The notes below the pieces were generated by a model. That model was given only the letters and a program-made list of their open reading frames with translations. It had not been told where the DNA came from and made no database searches. From contig CAZDFH010000003.1 in the NCBI GenBank assembly GCA_964504915.1, forward strand, positions 1 to 64,000: 64,000 bases of DNA, given 5' to 3'. Shown here one piece after another: positions 1-11,282 of this stretch. Position 1 is the stretch's first letter; the number at the start of each line of letters is the position of its first letter. This DNA comes from CAJBLF01 sp964504915 (GTDB lineage Bacteria > Patescibacteriota > Gracilibacteria > Absconditabacterales > Absconditicoccaceae). Both the position numbers and the translations under genes were made by a program.

Positions 1-74
1 CTTGCAAATGGTCCAGGAAAGGATATACTCTTTTCATAAGACTGAAAAATAAAAATAAACTAATATATATTTGT

Positions 75-335
75 ATGACTAAAGTAGAAAGAAATCCTGA
101 ATCCATCCTCGGATGGTACAGAAACCTCCCTGGTGAGGAGAAAAAAATGATCCTGGCACTTTCTGTGCCGGTGATCTCACTGATTATTATTCTCGGGGCA
201 CATTATCTGCCCTTAGTATTAACTGGACTCGGTCGCCTATGGTGACCTTTTCTTTTTCTAGAAAAAAAGCCCTTCTTACGGAGCTTTCTTTTTTGAGACG
301 CATTCATATATGATGCTATTATTTCACGGAAATAG
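75..335 (+). CDS. Small single-pass membrane protein (hypothetical)
   Basis: The 86-codon frame from ATG gives an N-terminal charged stretch followed by one hydrophobic segment of about 22 residues (roughly residues 26-48), so a single-pass membrane protein is likely. I do not recognise a family. A standard-code reading would stop at the TGA at 243-245. Under table 25 the frame continues through a terminator-like hairpin (262-294) to TAG, and its end overlaps the convergent KH-domain gene. The tail encoded inside the hairpin looks like read-through sequence, so the true C-terminus is uncertain. Confidence 0.45.
262..294. terminator. Hairpin with A-run and T-run, likely bidirectional terminator
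   Basis: An A-run, a GC-bearing stem (AAGCCC paired imperfectly with GGAGCTTT) and a T-run lie between two convergent genes. Almost the same sequence occurs at 1333-1366, so this is a reused terminator cassette. Confidence 0.6.
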
Positions 336-1206
336 TGCATGACATTTTTTCTGATAATTCTTTAATTTTAGATCATCATTTCCCAATTACAATTCCCTTG
401 TATTCGTCTGGTACCTGAATTTTTACATAAGATTTCCCTTCGAAGAGCCTTTTATTTATTAACACAACCTCATAGGTGTGACTCATATTCCTTCTATGAT
501 CTTGAGTATTCGCAATCCTTCTTTCGTTGACCACTAGATAATCCTCTGGTATTTCCCCAAATGAAAACTCTTCTGGTCATCATCATACAGATATTACAGA
601 GATGTCTCCATTTTTATGCTCTTGTATATATGCATACATTTTCTTCGCTTTTCTTTCTTTACATTCTTCTTTCGCAGATTGTATACCCTCTTTTGCTGCT
701 TGTATATCTCATTCGTCCAACAGTTCTCCTTCGTGGAGCGTTCACGTCCAGACAACTTCGGTTCATACAACGATCAGTGGGGCAGATTTATTTTCTTTTT
801 TCCCTTCTTTGGTTATGAGGTAGTGGTTTCTGCTGTCAAATCCAGATCTTCATTCATGGATCAATCCAAATCATTGTTCACGGAGTACCTCAGCCATTTC
901 TGTTTCATCACCTCTAATATGTGGCCGTTCTGGTTCTAGTGATTCTATTTGTGGCTCATTATTATATGAGCTGATTCATGTGATCTTGCAATAAGATTTT
1001 TCTCCATAGAGCTCTACTCGAAATATTCCTCAGATTAGCTTCTCTTTTTCTTCTCTGGTAAGTATTTTCTCTGTCGTGCCGAATACTAGCGTGGTCGTTA
1101 AATTATTATTGGTTACTGATGTTTCATGCTGCAATCAGTCTACACTTCCTTCAGGCGTTCCCAAATCTTCTGATTCTCTTGAAATTGGATCTTTCTCGTC
1201 TGCCAT
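319..1206 (-). CDS. KH-domain protein (hypothetical RNA-binding)
   Basis: This 295-residue protein is continuous only when TGA is read as Gly; about a dozen in-frame TGA codons are present. The last ~35 residues form a KH-type signature: a hydrophobic beta strand (KIQVP), then VIGKGGSKIKEL, the GxxG loop of KH RNA-binding domains, with one loop Gly encoded by TGA. The rest is acidic and Lys/Glu rich with no motif I recognise. The ATG at 1204-1206 has no clear Shine-Dalgarno. KH domains bind single-stranded RNA or DNA; the specific role here is unknown. It ends beside a hairpin terminator and converges on the small membrane gene. Confidence 0.7.
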
Positions 1207-1332
1207 GGTTGTTATAGTAATAAGATAAAAGATTCCATTCATAAGATCATTTCAGCCTATCGAATGACCTTTACTAAATCGTTTATTATTATATATATTT
1301 AAATATTAAAGTCAAGTCTGATTGTTGTTTAG

Positions 1333-1366
1333 AAAAAAAGCCCTTTTGACGGAGCTTTCTTTTTTA
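1333..1366 (-). terminator. Terminator hairpin after the beta-helix gene
   Basis: Second copy of the AAAAAAAGCCC...GGAGCTTTCTTTTTT hairpin seen at 262-294. On the minus strand it lies 12 nt past the TAA of the 1378-3105 gene and ends in a T-run. Confidence 0.65.
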
Positions 1367-1377
1367 TTTAGGAAAAA

Positions 1378-3105
1378 TTATGCTTCGATTCCGATTTGTT
1401 CATTAAGTTGTCCTATATATCCAATATCCATTTCACTGGTATTAGTTATTCTGCTTCCATCTCTAATTACACAGTCTTGTGGTATACAACTTCCTACTGT
1501 ATCGATCCCCTTCTCATGTCATAGCATACGAGTAGATTTTCCTACATTAGTATCATCCATGCGTACTCAGACCAGTGTTGCTCGTGAACCTACTGTTCCA
1601 TTCTTAGCTGTGACATTATGCATGACAATATTATCTTGGAGATTCATATTATCCAACGTCGTTGCTCCATGAATGATACACCATCTATTGATGACACTGT
1701 TTTCTATTTTCTTTGCTCCCTTCGCATGGGAAACTACTCCGTGACTTATGTCGGAATCTATAATTTCTAGACTACCTCATTCATCTCCACTTCTATTGAT
1801 GACAAGTCATTTGATTTTAGTGGATCATTTTTTTGTAGCCTTTATCTTAGTCTCCCCGATATTGTACATGATGGCACCATCAGCCATTTCTACATTTTCG
1901 TCGATTTCTACTTTGGTGAACTCTCCTGGATATGGTTTGATTTCATAGTTTTTGTCTTCCTTCGCCTTCAATGATTCCAAGTAATAGTGGTGAAGAAATT
2001 CATCTTTTCCTAGAGATCCATTTTCCCCTTTGGGTAGATCGACATTTACAAATTCTCATCCGCCGTGTTTCACAACATTGTTATGTTCTGGGTGATATTT
2101 TTTTATCAGACGATACATGGTTGGGAATGCTTGATTATCCTCTAATACATGATCATTAAATCTATTGAGGAATGAAAGAGATGGTCACACTTTTTTCAAT
2201 TTATTTCTATTTTCTGTTTCAATATCCCTTGTCCCGAGGTCGAGAAGCCCTCTAAATGCTTGTTGTTCCTTAAGATCTTTTGTTAGGAAGTCTGTCATAC
2301 TTTTGGTTTCTCTGTCGCCGTCTACCATGTTTTGATCCACATGTGTACCTGGCAGGACTACCGTATTTTTTGGTATTTCTACGCCTTCATATATGATAGA
2401 GCCATCTCAGATGATGCAGCCACTTCCTATCTTACATCATGCGTTGAGTTGACAACCAAATCATACTGTTGTATAGTTTCCATTTTCTCCCGATTCTATG
2501 ACAATATTTTCTTTGAGCGTAGAATTGATTCCTATGAAAACATTGGAACCTATAGTAAATTCTGCAGGCTCGCTGTCTTTTACATTGTCAGATACAAATC
2601 ATACATTGTGAGCGCAAGAACTATTATCTCCTATGGTAATTTTCACTTTCTTTTCTTTGTTGAAACATTGGAATGCTCTAATTTCTTGGACATTTGATCC
2701 ATTTCCGATAGAGACCTCTATATTGGAGTATTGATATACGTCGTTAGGTTTTGACATCTTTCTATTATTGAAGATCCTATAGAGACTAAGTGGCGCGATA
2801 TATGAATGTTCTCAGAATTTAAATTCATTTTTGTGCTCCTTGTACATTTGATTGGAGATTCAGAAAAAGAAATCATCTTTGGGTTCGAGTGTCCCTTCTT
2901 CCACCATGTCTAGAAGCTCAAATCTTCTTCATTCTTTACCTTTCTTCAAAGTTTCGGAAAATTCTTCTAATGACAGCTCTTTTGCGCTGTCTAGTTTTTT
3001 TTGTTCCATGTTTAGACTATTAAGTAATAAACCAGGTAAAATAGTATTTTCAGTAACTTGTTTTACTCCCTCGTCTACTTTTCACGACTTATTGATCTTA
3101 TTCAT
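1378..3105 (-). CDS. Left-handed beta-helix (hexapeptide-repeat) protein, acyltransferase-like
   Basis: 575 residues with TGA as Gly throughout. After a helical Lys/Glu-rich N-terminus (about residues 1-115), the chain consists of degenerate [IVL]-G-x-x hexapeptide turns such as IGDNSSC, IGSNVFIGINS and IGSGCIIGDGSII, in two blocks separated by a ~130-residue helical insert. This is the left-handed parallel beta-helix pattern of LpxA/GlmU/CysE-type acyltransferases and gamma-carbonic anhydrase-like proteins. No catalytic residue can be assigned, so a structural role is equally possible. The start is well supported: AAGGAG lies 8 nt before the ATG, one of the few clear Shine-Dalgarno sites in the window. 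Confidence 0.6.
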
Positions 3106-3234
3106 GATAAATGCTCCTTCAATATAATCTAAAATTACGATTGCTCTTATACCGAAGCAACTAGCAATTGCAATACATTTTTATAGCTATATCTCAAATA
3201 TCGTATATTGGTTGCTCTTTTCCCCTATCAACCC

Positions 3235-3262
3235 TTGAAAATGGGAGACATATTTATATATG
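3235..3262 (+). promoter_or_regulatory. Predicted promoter of the atp operon
   Basis: TTGAAA (3235-3240) and TATATG (3257-3262) with a 16-bp spacer, about 50 bp before the atpB ATG. The -10 is weak, but the 16-bp spacing is shared with the strongest promoters in this window. Confidence 0.4.
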
Positions 3263-3311
3263 TACATCAACCACGTTCGGTTACCTTTTTTAATTTGACA
3301 GGAAATAGTGT

Positions 3312-4103
3312 ATGGAAGCGATTAGTTTCTTACCTCATTATATAGATATCTGGTGACTGCAGATATCACAGACATTGATCGCCTCATTGATAGGGACGGC
3401 CATTTTCATTATCTTTATCCTTATCTATGCCTTACTCAAGAAAGCGAAACCTCACAATGGCTTCGTCAATCTGATCGATATGGGGATAGAATGAATTATG
3501 AAATTTTTCCAAGATATTGGTTGACATGATATTCCATTCAGTCTTATCAAAATAGTGGTGTTTATCTTCCTCTATATTCTCTGGTCAAATATCTGGGGGC
3601 TGATGGGAGATCTCTTTGTACTTGTGACGCCTTCTTTGGAAGGATGGTTCAGACCTGTGTCTACGGATTTGTTTTTCAATCTCACGTTGGCTATTGTCTG
3701 TGTGGTTGGTTCGATTGCTTTCGGATTCCAGAGAAATGGTCGACATTATATAGAGAAGTACGTCTGATATAAATGAATAGGTATCGTACCCAAGGTAAAT
3801 AGTATTGGTACTTTTGTCGGTAAAATATTTGATGTCATCGTCGGGCTCTTTATTGGGCTGATTGAATTTGTCGGTGAATTAGCTAGAATGCTTTCGTTAT
3901 CACTCAGGTTATTCTGAAATATTCTTGCTGGTATGGTCTTGCTTGGCTTGATCGTCTCAGCGACTATGCACTTTATCAAAGTGCCAGCATTATTGCCATT
4001 GCTTGTCGTCTTCTTCGAATTGTTCGTAGGATTTCTCCAGGCATTTGTCTTTAGTATGTTGGTCTTAGTGTATTTCAAAATGGCAGGAGAAAGTCACCAT
4101 TAG
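3312..4103 (+). CDS. atpB: ATP synthase F0 subunit a
   Basis: Subunit a (263 aa) forms the proton half-channels against the c-ring. The frame contains TGA codons at Gly positions. The family signature LSLRLFGN is intact, with the essential Arg at about residue 199 and its Gly encoded by TGA. Five or more hydrophobic segments are visible, including the C-terminal helical hairpin ending VLVYFKMAGESHH. The start is ATG with AGGA about 9 nt upstream. It is the first gene of the ATP synthase operon, 31 bp before atpE. Length is normal for the family. Confidence 0.95.
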
Positions 4104-4134
4104 TATTTTTTTATCCTTTATTATCTTATACACG

Positions 4135-4353
4135 ATGAATTTATGAACAATTGGAGCTGGTATTGCTCTTGGATTAGCTGGACTTGGTGCAGCACTTGGA
4201 CTAGGACTTATTGGTAAAGCTTGGTTAGAATCATTAGGAAGAAATCCTGAATGAGCTAAAGCTTATTTCGTACCTGCAATCTTGGCTCTTGCCTTGACTG
4301 AAGCCGTAGCTATCTATGGATTCGTTGTTGCCTTCATGTCTTTAAGTAAATAA
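4135..4353 (+). CDS. atpE: ATP synthase F0 subunit c
   Basis: A 72-residue hairpin protein: Gly/Ala-rich helix 1, polar loop GRNPEGAKAYF (Gly of PEG encoded by TGA), and helix 2 with the ion-binding Glu at about residue 56 in LTEAVAIYG. Residues around this Glu lack the Gln/Ser/Thr set typical of Na+-binding rings, so proton coupling is my inference. A second TGA encodes Gly at residue 4. It sits between atpB and atpF as in most F0 operons. Confidence 0.95.
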
Positions 4354-4365
4354 TCTTAACTCATT

Positions 4366-4860
4366 ATGGAAGAAACACTCTCTACTTCGACAGTTCTCTT
4401 GAATGTCGGTATCCAGATTCTCAATTTGGTAATATTTTTCTTACTCTTCAAATTCTTGCTTGGCGATACGGTTGCCAAGGGATTGGAAGAAAGAGAAGTC
4501 TTGCTGAAGAAAATTAAAAATGCTGAATCTGAGTACAATGATATTCTCCAACAAGCCGAAGTCGCCAAAGAAGGCATCATGGCCGATGCATTAGACAAGC
4601 AAAAATCCATTCTCAAAGAATGAGAACTGCTCAACAAGAAGTTGAGTCAGGAAATTTTGGACGATGCCAAAAAAAAGGCCGAAGATATTATCCAGCACGC
4701 GACTACTGAGACTCAGAGAGTGCAAGAAGAACTAGCGAACAGCTGGGAATCGGCAGTCAAGAGTACGACCAAATCAGTCGTGAAAAAATTATTGAAAGAG
4801 AAGAAAGATTTGCAAGATGATTATCTCAAGACATTGATTGACGATCTAAAAGATAATTAA
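4366..4860 (+). CDS. atpF: ATP synthase F0 subunit b
   Basis: 164 aa. One N-terminal transmembrane helix (about residues 12-32, with NLVIFFLLFKFLL) is followed by a long charged coiled coil, the peripheral stalk. A single TGA at 4621-4623 encodes Gly inside the coiled coil; under the standard code the gene would appear as two ORFs. It starts 12 bp after atpE. Confidence 0.93.
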
Positions 4861-4876
4861 AAAGAATTGTAACGTT

Positions 4877-4900
4877 ATGGTAACATATCCGCCTAGGCGG
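4877..4900. repeat. Dispersed 24-bp repeat with CCGCCTAGGCGG palindrome, copy 1
   Basis: The 24 bp here recur identically at 25125-25148. The core CCGCCTAGGCGG is a perfect 12-bp palindrome. Both copies lie in gene gaps rich in GTAACATAT-type words. Confidence 0.7.
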
Positions 4901-4930
4901 CTGTAACATATTGTATTGCCTCTTGTGGCA

Positions 4931-4979
4931 ACCTGTTACTATTCGTCACAACCTGTTACTATTCGTCACAACCTGTTAC
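4931..4979. repeat. Short tandem repeat, 20-bp unit
   Basis: Unit ACCTGTTACTATTCGTCACA occurs twice in full (4931-4950, 4951-4970) and then partially. The gap between atpF and atpH (about 180 bp) is otherwise made of GTTAC-rich words. Confidence 0.85.
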
Positions 4980-5044
4980 CATCTGTTACGTCCGCAGGAC
5001 ACATTACTATCGATGTAAATAAATTTAATTAATACAATTAGCCC

Positions 5045-5506
5045 ATGAAAAGGTTCATATCAAACGAAGATCTCGTACGCAAGTTTTTTGTACAGGCGCT
5101 GGAAGAGAAGGAAGTTCTCCGCTATCTTTTGGTGATTTCTTCGTTAGTTAAATCATATGGTCATAAGCTAGATATCTCAGAGGGTTATCTGCAAGCTATT
5201 GCTAAAAAAAATCCTGAAATTGCAAAGCTCTATGGATTTTTGCATACCTTGGGTAAGACCAATAGCAAAGATCTCAATGATATTATCAAGATTTGTAAAA
5301 AGATATATGCACAGTACAGGAAGGAATTTACTATCAGCTCCGGCAAATCTAGTCAGAAGGTGTTGGATACATTTCTTCATAAGACCTTTGATAATGCCGA
5401 TGTGGATTTTGTAGAAGCACCAGTGCTTGGGGTAGATTTGAGAGGTGAAGGCTACCGCTATCATAGGAATCTGGACAAAGATTTGGATACTATACTTTGA
5501 AGTTAA
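5045..5506 (+). CDS. atpH: ATP synthase F1 subunit delta
   Basis: 153 aa, helical, in the canonical place between atpF and atpA. The C-terminal region (VLGVDLRGEGYRYHRNLDKDL) fits the final beta region of delta/OSCP subunits. The frame passes a TGA three codons from the end (5498-5500) and stops at TAA. Delta joins the peripheral stalk to the alpha-beta head. Sequence conservation is low, as usual for delta; position supports the call. Confidence 0.85.
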
Positions 5507-5580
5507 CGGGTTCAAGAGTTAAAGGGTTAACGAGTTATATTAAGTGAACACGCAAACACGTTAACATGTTAACTCGTAAA
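5507..5580. repeat. GTTAAC-type intergenic repeat array
   Basis: A run of related words (GTTAACGGGTT, GTTAAAGGGTT, GTTAACGAGTT, GTTAACATGTT) between atpH and atpA. The same vocabulary fills many other gaps in the window (see 23015, 41203, 44534). Confidence 0.7.
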
Positions 5581-5624
5581 CAAATTATACACTAGATCAA
5601 ATTTTATTCTATTAATACTAATCC

Positions 5625-7130
5625 ATGCAAATTGTGAAAGAAATTTTGGAAAAGATTGAGAAGGATATACAAGCATCCGACCTCAATGACGCTTTCTCCA
5701 AGAAATGAGAAATCTTGGAACTGAAAGATGGTGTGGCTATTGTCGTAGGATTGGACGATGCGATGTTTTCCGAGATTGTTGAATTTGAAAATGGCACTAA
5801 ATGATTGGTTCTTGATCTTTCCAATGACACTGTCGGTGTCTTGATTTTGGGAGATTATAGTGGACTTAATCAATGAGATACAGTTACCGCTATGGGCAGA
5901 GTCTTGAGTATCGGTGTAGGAGATGACTATTTATGAAGAGTCTTAAATGGTATTGGTGAACCTATCGATGGATTGGGTGCTATCAAAGCTACCAAAATGG
6001 CTCCGGTAGAAAAGATTGCTCCATGAGTTATTACTAGGCAATCCGTCAATACCCCACTAGAGACTGGTATCAAGGCGATTGATAGTATGGTCCCTATCGG
6101 TAGAGGGCAGAGAGAATTGATCATCGGAAATAGGCAAACAGGTAAGACTACTATCGCTGTCGATACGATCCTACATCAAAAAGGTAAAGATGTGAAGTGT
6201 ATTTATGTCGCTATCGGACAGAAAGAATCTAAGGTCAGAAGAATAGTCGAGCTCTTGAGAGAAAAGGGCGCATTAGATTATACGATTGTCATTACTGCTC
6301 CAGCAAATGCTCCTTCCGTGCTACAATATATCTCTCCTTACGTAGGATGTGCACTTGGAGAATATTTTATGGAACAAGGTCAAGATGCACTGATTATCTA
6401 TGATGATCTGTCTAAACATGCCGTAGCTTACAGAGAAGTATCATTGCTTCTGAGAAGACCTCCTGGTAGAGAAGCATATCCTGGTGATGTGTTTTATCTG
6501 CATTCCAAATTATTGGAAAGGGCTGCAAAGCTAAATAAAGATTTCTGAGGAGGAAGTCTGACTGCCTTGCCATTGATCGAAACCCTTGATAGTGACGTAT
6601 CGGCCTATATCCCGACTAATGTGATCTCTATTACTGATGGACAAATATTCCTTGAGACTGAACTCTTCAACTCTGGTATCAGACCTGCTATCGATGTAGG
6701 ATTGTCTGTTTCTCGTGTATGATGAGATGCTCAGACCAAGATCATGAAGAAGGTCTCTGGTAAACTAAGATTGGAGTTGGCTTCATTTAGAGAGTTAGCA
6801 AGTTTTGCTCAGTTTGCTTCAGAATTGGATGTCTCTACTCAGAAAAAAATTGAGAAAGGAAAAAGATTAGTAGAAATGTTGAAACAACCCAATAATGCTC
6901 CTATCCCCTTCTACAAACAAGCGGTCCTAATTTATGCTGGTATCAACTGATATATAGATGAATTGGCTATTGATAAAGTCTTGGATTTTGAGAAACTATT
7001 ATACCAGAAGATGGATACCACTCATGCGTCTTTGACCAAACTGATTCTCAAAGAACAAGCATTGACTGAAGAGGTAGAAAAAAATATTAAGAAACTGATC
7101 GAAGAAGCATATGAAGAAATTAGTTTATAG
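5625..7130 (+). CDS. atpA: ATP synthase F1 subunit alpha
   Basis: 501 aa, full length for the family. The P-loop GNRQTGKT lies at residues 168-175, and the signature around the arginine finger, GLSVSRVGGDAQ, is intact with one of its glycines encoded by TGA. Further TGA codons fall on conserved Gly positions such as DFGGGSLTALP. Under the standard code the gene would split into several fragments. The C-terminal helical domain ends IKKLIEEAYEEISL before TAG. Confidence 0.97.
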
Positions 7131-7212
7131 TTTATAGTGTAGAGTTTATAGTTTCGGACTTTTAAAAAAAATACCAAAATTCCTAATTCCTAATTCTTAA
7201 TTCCTAATTTAT
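7125..7212. repeat. AGTTTATAG and CCTAATT word repeats between atpA and atpC
   Basis: Two short arrays: GTTTATAGTGTAGAGTTTATAG, which begins inside the atpA stop, and four copies of a TTCCTAATTC-like 9-10-mer. Related words occur at 24300-24420. Confidence 0.6.
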
Positions 7213-7218
7213 TTGTTG

Positions 7219-7698
7219 ATGATATTAAAAATCATTTCTCCTAGCGCAATTATCTATCAGGGCGAAGTACTCAAAGTACAGGTGCCTACTGCTGCATGAG
7301 AAATTGGCATCTTGCCTCATCATATTCCTTTGACGAGTATCGTGGTTCCTTGACTGGTAAGATTTTTGCCAAAAGAAAAACCTACGCAATCGTTTGTAGA
7401 GTGAACAAACTTCTTATTTGAAGATGATATGATTACTTTGTCTGTCGGGAAAGGATTGATCTATCTCGATGGAGATAGTGTAGAGTTGTTAATCAATTCA
7501 GCGACAACTGATGTGACTTCTGATACAGCATTACTTGAAAAGATGAAAAAAGATTTAGAGAAGGAAATAGAAGAAGTGAAACTCAAATGAGATGTAAATG
7601 AAGTCGAGAAAGCATATTTCTCATTGCAGAAAATTACTGCCGATTTGAAATTACAGAAACTCAAACATAAGAAACACTGAATGCCTAGTTCGGATTAA
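7219..7698 (+). CDS. atpC: ATP synthase F1 subunit epsilon
   Basis: 159 aa. The N-terminal beta-sandwich signature is clear: VPTAAGEIGILPHHIPL, with its first Gly encoded by TGA. A helical C-terminal hairpin of about 60 residues follows (LEKMKKDLEKEIEEVK). Epsilon couples the gamma shaft to the c-ring and often inhibits hydrolysis. In most bacteria atpC is the last gene, after atpD; here it lies between atpA and atpG. The frame runs through TGA at 7678-7680 to TAA. Confidence 0.9.
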
Positions 7699-7772
7699 CT
7701 CTCCGACCTTCCAACTTTAAACTAACATTCAAAACCTGTAATCTTCCCAACCTTTTAACTTAAGTGTACTAT

Positions 7773-8672
7773 ATGGCCAATACCAAGCTCATCAGATCCA
7801 AGATTAAATCCGTAGGTAATCTCCAGAAGATTATCAAAGCATTGGAAATTGTTTCTACGATTAAGCTCCAGAAGCTCAAAGCCAAGACAAATAACTTCAA
7901 GGCGTTTATGCTCGATTTTTTGCGTGTATTGGATTCTCTGAAGGATCATGTAAATATTTTTGATTTTGATCGCCAGTCATGGAATGAAGAAGGCAAGAAT
8001 TTAATTATCGTCGTTACCTCTGATAAAGGACTTTGTGGAGGTATCAATACCAAACTTTTGAAGCACATTAGTCAGAAATATCAGCATGCCAAAGATAATG
8101 TAGATATTATCGCTATCGGAAAGAAAGGATCGGAATTCTTCATCAGAGACAATCGAAATGTCGTAGCTTCTTTGCCTTTGAAGGATGACTTCAATGAGAG
8201 TGATTTGATGACTATCAACGCATATATTAGGCAAGCTATCGAGAAGAAGACCTATGCCAAGATTAAGATTTATTTCAACTTTTTTAAGAATATCGTGGTA
8301 CAAGTTCCTTTAAGGTTTAAACTGTATCCACTGGATCAAAACAGTTTCCAAGCATTTCTCAAAGATTTGGATATCCCTGAAGGTACTACGCTTTCCTTCC
8401 AACAACGTGCTGATTTGGTGATTGAACCAGATGTGGAACAATTTAAGAAAAATTTGGTGCAAGAGTTGACGGAGATGATTATTTATCATGCATCGTTACA
8501 TAATAAGACAGGTGAACATGCTGCACGTATGCTCGCTATGAAAAATGCTAAAGATAACTGTGGAGATATTATTGGCTGATTACAATTGGTCTACAACAAG
8601 ACCCGTCAGTCCAAGATTACTAATGAGATATCTGAGATCGTGAGTGCCAAAATTGCTATCGAGCAGAACTAG
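7773..8672 (+). CDS. atpG: ATP synthase F1 subunit gamma
   Basis: 299 aa. The N-terminus (ANTKLIRSKIKSVGNLQKI) and C-terminus (YNKTRQSKITNEISEIVSA) are the two conserved coiled-coil strands of the rotor shaft. DKGLCGGINT is the conserved internal signature. ATG 7773 fits the family start better than GTG 7764. A TGA at 8577-8579 encodes the Gly before the C-terminal helix; under the standard code that helix would be lost. Confidence 0.95.
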
Positions 8673-8725
8673 ATTGAAGAGTGCTGGTAAAAAAACGTTG
8701 TTTTATTTGCTTGTTGAAAATAACT

Positions 8726-9751
8726 ATGGATATAAAAAAAATATGGGATGATTGTTTTCGTTCTCTTGAAGCAGAAGAAAGAGTTGTTTCACCCGAAGAA
8801 GATATTAACGAAATTATAAAGATCCTTATGGATGATAAAATTGATCCAATAAAGTTTGCTATCAATCTCAAAGCTTTATTAGAAACAGGAGTAGCTTATG
8901 ATTATAACGGAAACGAGGATGCACATAAACAGCCAACGGATTCAATACAATATTATCTATCTGTGCTTGATAGACCATCCGCTTGACGATGGTTTTTGGC
9001 TGGGTATCCAGATGTTATGCATCGAATTAATAAAAAAGAAAGAGAATATTCTGAAAATCATAACGGGGGTAGTTATGATAATGAGGAAATAATGAAGTTG
9101 ATGGGACTAGATATCAATGAAGATGAAAATCAGGCTATAAACAGTACTATTGTAAAATCACACCTTATCTACAAGAATTTAATAAAACATTATAAGGATG
9201 AAACAAACAGAACTCTTGAGGTATCTGTTGATGAGCATTCTCAAAACGATATTTATTTGGGTGCGGAATTGCTTAACTCAGTATGAACCGAGAATAATCT
9301 TACTTTTATCGCAGAGAATACTACTAAGTATTATTTAGAGTTGGTAAAGAATCATAAACCAAGGTTCAATAATGAAGTTTCAATATTGGCTACTGCTGGA
9401 GTACTGGATGCACAAGCTTATGTTTTTATGGATCCTCCTATTATTATGCCGATGGATCTAATGTACATGGCTAATGATTCAGTGGATTCAGGACAAGATC
9501 CTTTAATTGATTTTATTATGAAACTTGAGGTAATATTACTCCAAATTGATAATCCAGGTATGGGAGTCTCTGAAATAGAGGATGTTTGCTATGAACAAAG
9601 CGAGGCAATAGTTAATGCTATTGAGAAGACTAAAGAGCAATATACTAATGAACAACGTTTTGTTTCAAATACAGCCATATTTATGAATTCTACTAAATTT
9701 AAGCCTTATAGAAAGTTATTGGGAATTAAGAATAAATTTTTGTGGTTTTAA
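8726..9751 (+). CDS. Hypothetical protein inserted in the atp operon
   Basis: 341 aa, on the same strand between atpG (54 bp) and atpD (36 bp). I recognise no domain. It is acidic and mostly helical, with no signal peptide or membrane segment, and has two in-frame TGA (Gly) codons, so it follows the local code. Context suggests co-transcription with the ATP synthase; a role in that complex is only a possibility. An upstream GTG (8681) would add 15 residues, but ATG 8726 is preferred. TATAAT at 9775 may give atpD extra transcription. Confidence 0.75.
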
Positions 9752-9787
9752 TCTTTTGAGCATCCATTTATCTTATAATATGTATTA

Positions 9788-11209
9788 ATGAAAACAGCCA
9801 ATGGAAAAATTACTGCCATCAAGTGAGTGGTCGTAGAGGTAAAATTTACTTCAGATGTCCCTAGAATCTACGATGCATTACTTGTAGAGAATAAAAATGG
9901 AAATGGCGATGAAGTCGTGATAGAAGTCTTACAGCTCTTGGAAGATGGTATCGTGAGAGGTATCGCTATGGATTCTACGGATGGACTCAAAAGATGAGAT
10001 ACGGTTGTCTCTACAGGATGACCAATTAATGTGCCTGTCGGTGAATGAGTACTTGGCCATATGTTTAATGTCCTAGGAAAACCCATCGATGGCGCGAAGG
10101 AGAAGGATATCAAAACCAAAGAACGCCGAGCTATTCATAGGGATTCTCCTGCGTTTACTTCGCTTTCTATCAAAGCTGAACCTTTGGAAACCGGCATCAA
10201 AGTCATTGACCTCTTGGCTCCTATCTTGAGGTGAGGAAAGGTTGGATTGTTTGGATGAGCGTGAGTTGGGAAGACAGTCGTGATGATGGAGTTGATCCAC
10301 AATATTGGAACCGAACATAGTGGTGTGTCAGTAGTTTGTGGTGTGTGAGAAAGAACAAGAGAAGGAAACGACTTATATAATGAGATGAAGGATTCCGGAG
10401 TTCTGTCCAAGACTGCGATGGTGTATGGACAGATGAATGAAACGCCTGGACCTAGATCCAGAGTGGCTTTAAGCTGACTTACTATGGCTGAATACTTTAG
10501 AGATGTAGAAGGCAAAGATGTGCTCGTCTTCATCGACAATATCTTTAGGTTTACACAGGCGTGATCTGAGATTTCAGCGTTGCTGGGAAGAATCCCTTCT
10601 GCAGTAGGATATCAGCCAACGCTAGCCAGCGATATGGGAATCTTGCAAGAAAGAATTACTTCCACAGATAAATGATCTATTACCTCTGTCCAAGCGGTCT
10701 ATGTGCCAGCTGATGATCTGACTGATCCTGCTCCAGCGACAACTTTTACGCATCTGGATTCGACTATTGTGTTGAGTAGAGCTATTACGGAAAAAGGAAT
10801 TTATCCTGCAGTGGATCCATTGGATAGTACCTCAACTATCTTGACTCCAGATATCGTAGGTGCGAAGCACTATGCTGTAGCCAAAGAAGTACAGAGAATT
10901 TTGCAAAAATATAAAGAACTTCAGGATATTATCGCAATCTTGGGAATGGAAGAACTTTCGTATGAAGATAAGATGACGGTCTATAGAGCGAGAAAAATTG
11001 AAAAATTCTTTTCTCAACCATTCTCTGTAGCAGAAAAATTTACTGATATGCAAGGAAGATATGTAAAGCTTGCTGATACGATAGCAGGATTTGAGAAGAT
11101 TATGAAAGGAGAACTTGATCATATCGGAGAAGAATTCTTTATGTACAAGGGAACTGTCCAAGAAGTGGTAGAAGCTTCTGAGGCTGCTGAGAAGAAAGGG
11201 AAGAAATAG
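9788..11209 (+). CDS. atpD: ATP synthase F1 subunit beta
   Basis: 473 aa, normal length. The P-loop GGAGVGKT is at residues 156-163 with two of its glycines encoded by TGA, which is strong evidence for recoding. FIDNIFRFTQAGSE and SALLGRIPSAVGYQPTL are intact. The DELSEED lever appears as MEELSYED. By my count 11 of about 47 glycines are TGA, all in the first two thirds. It is the last gene of the operon and is separated from atpC and atpG by an unknown gene. Confidence 0.97.
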
Positions 11210-11282
11210 ATGGGAGTAATGAGTCCTGAGTGGTGAGACCAAACTTTATCATTTTAACATTTTATCACTTCAACCTTTTTAT

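Noticed and set aside
4931..4979. Tandem 20-bp repeats as a CRISPR array.
   Set aside because: Units are directly adjacent with no spacers, and no cas genes are in the window. The same holds for the 41-bp repeat at 44534.
10073..10539. Two long minus-strand ORFs opposite atpD.
   Set aside because: Antisense shadows; the plus strand encodes conserved AtpD sequence.
5625..11209. atpA, atpD, hutU, gyrB and other genes look like strings of broken pseudogenes under the standard code.
   Set aside because: All breaks are TGA at glycine positions; with table 25 the genes are full length and motifs are intact.
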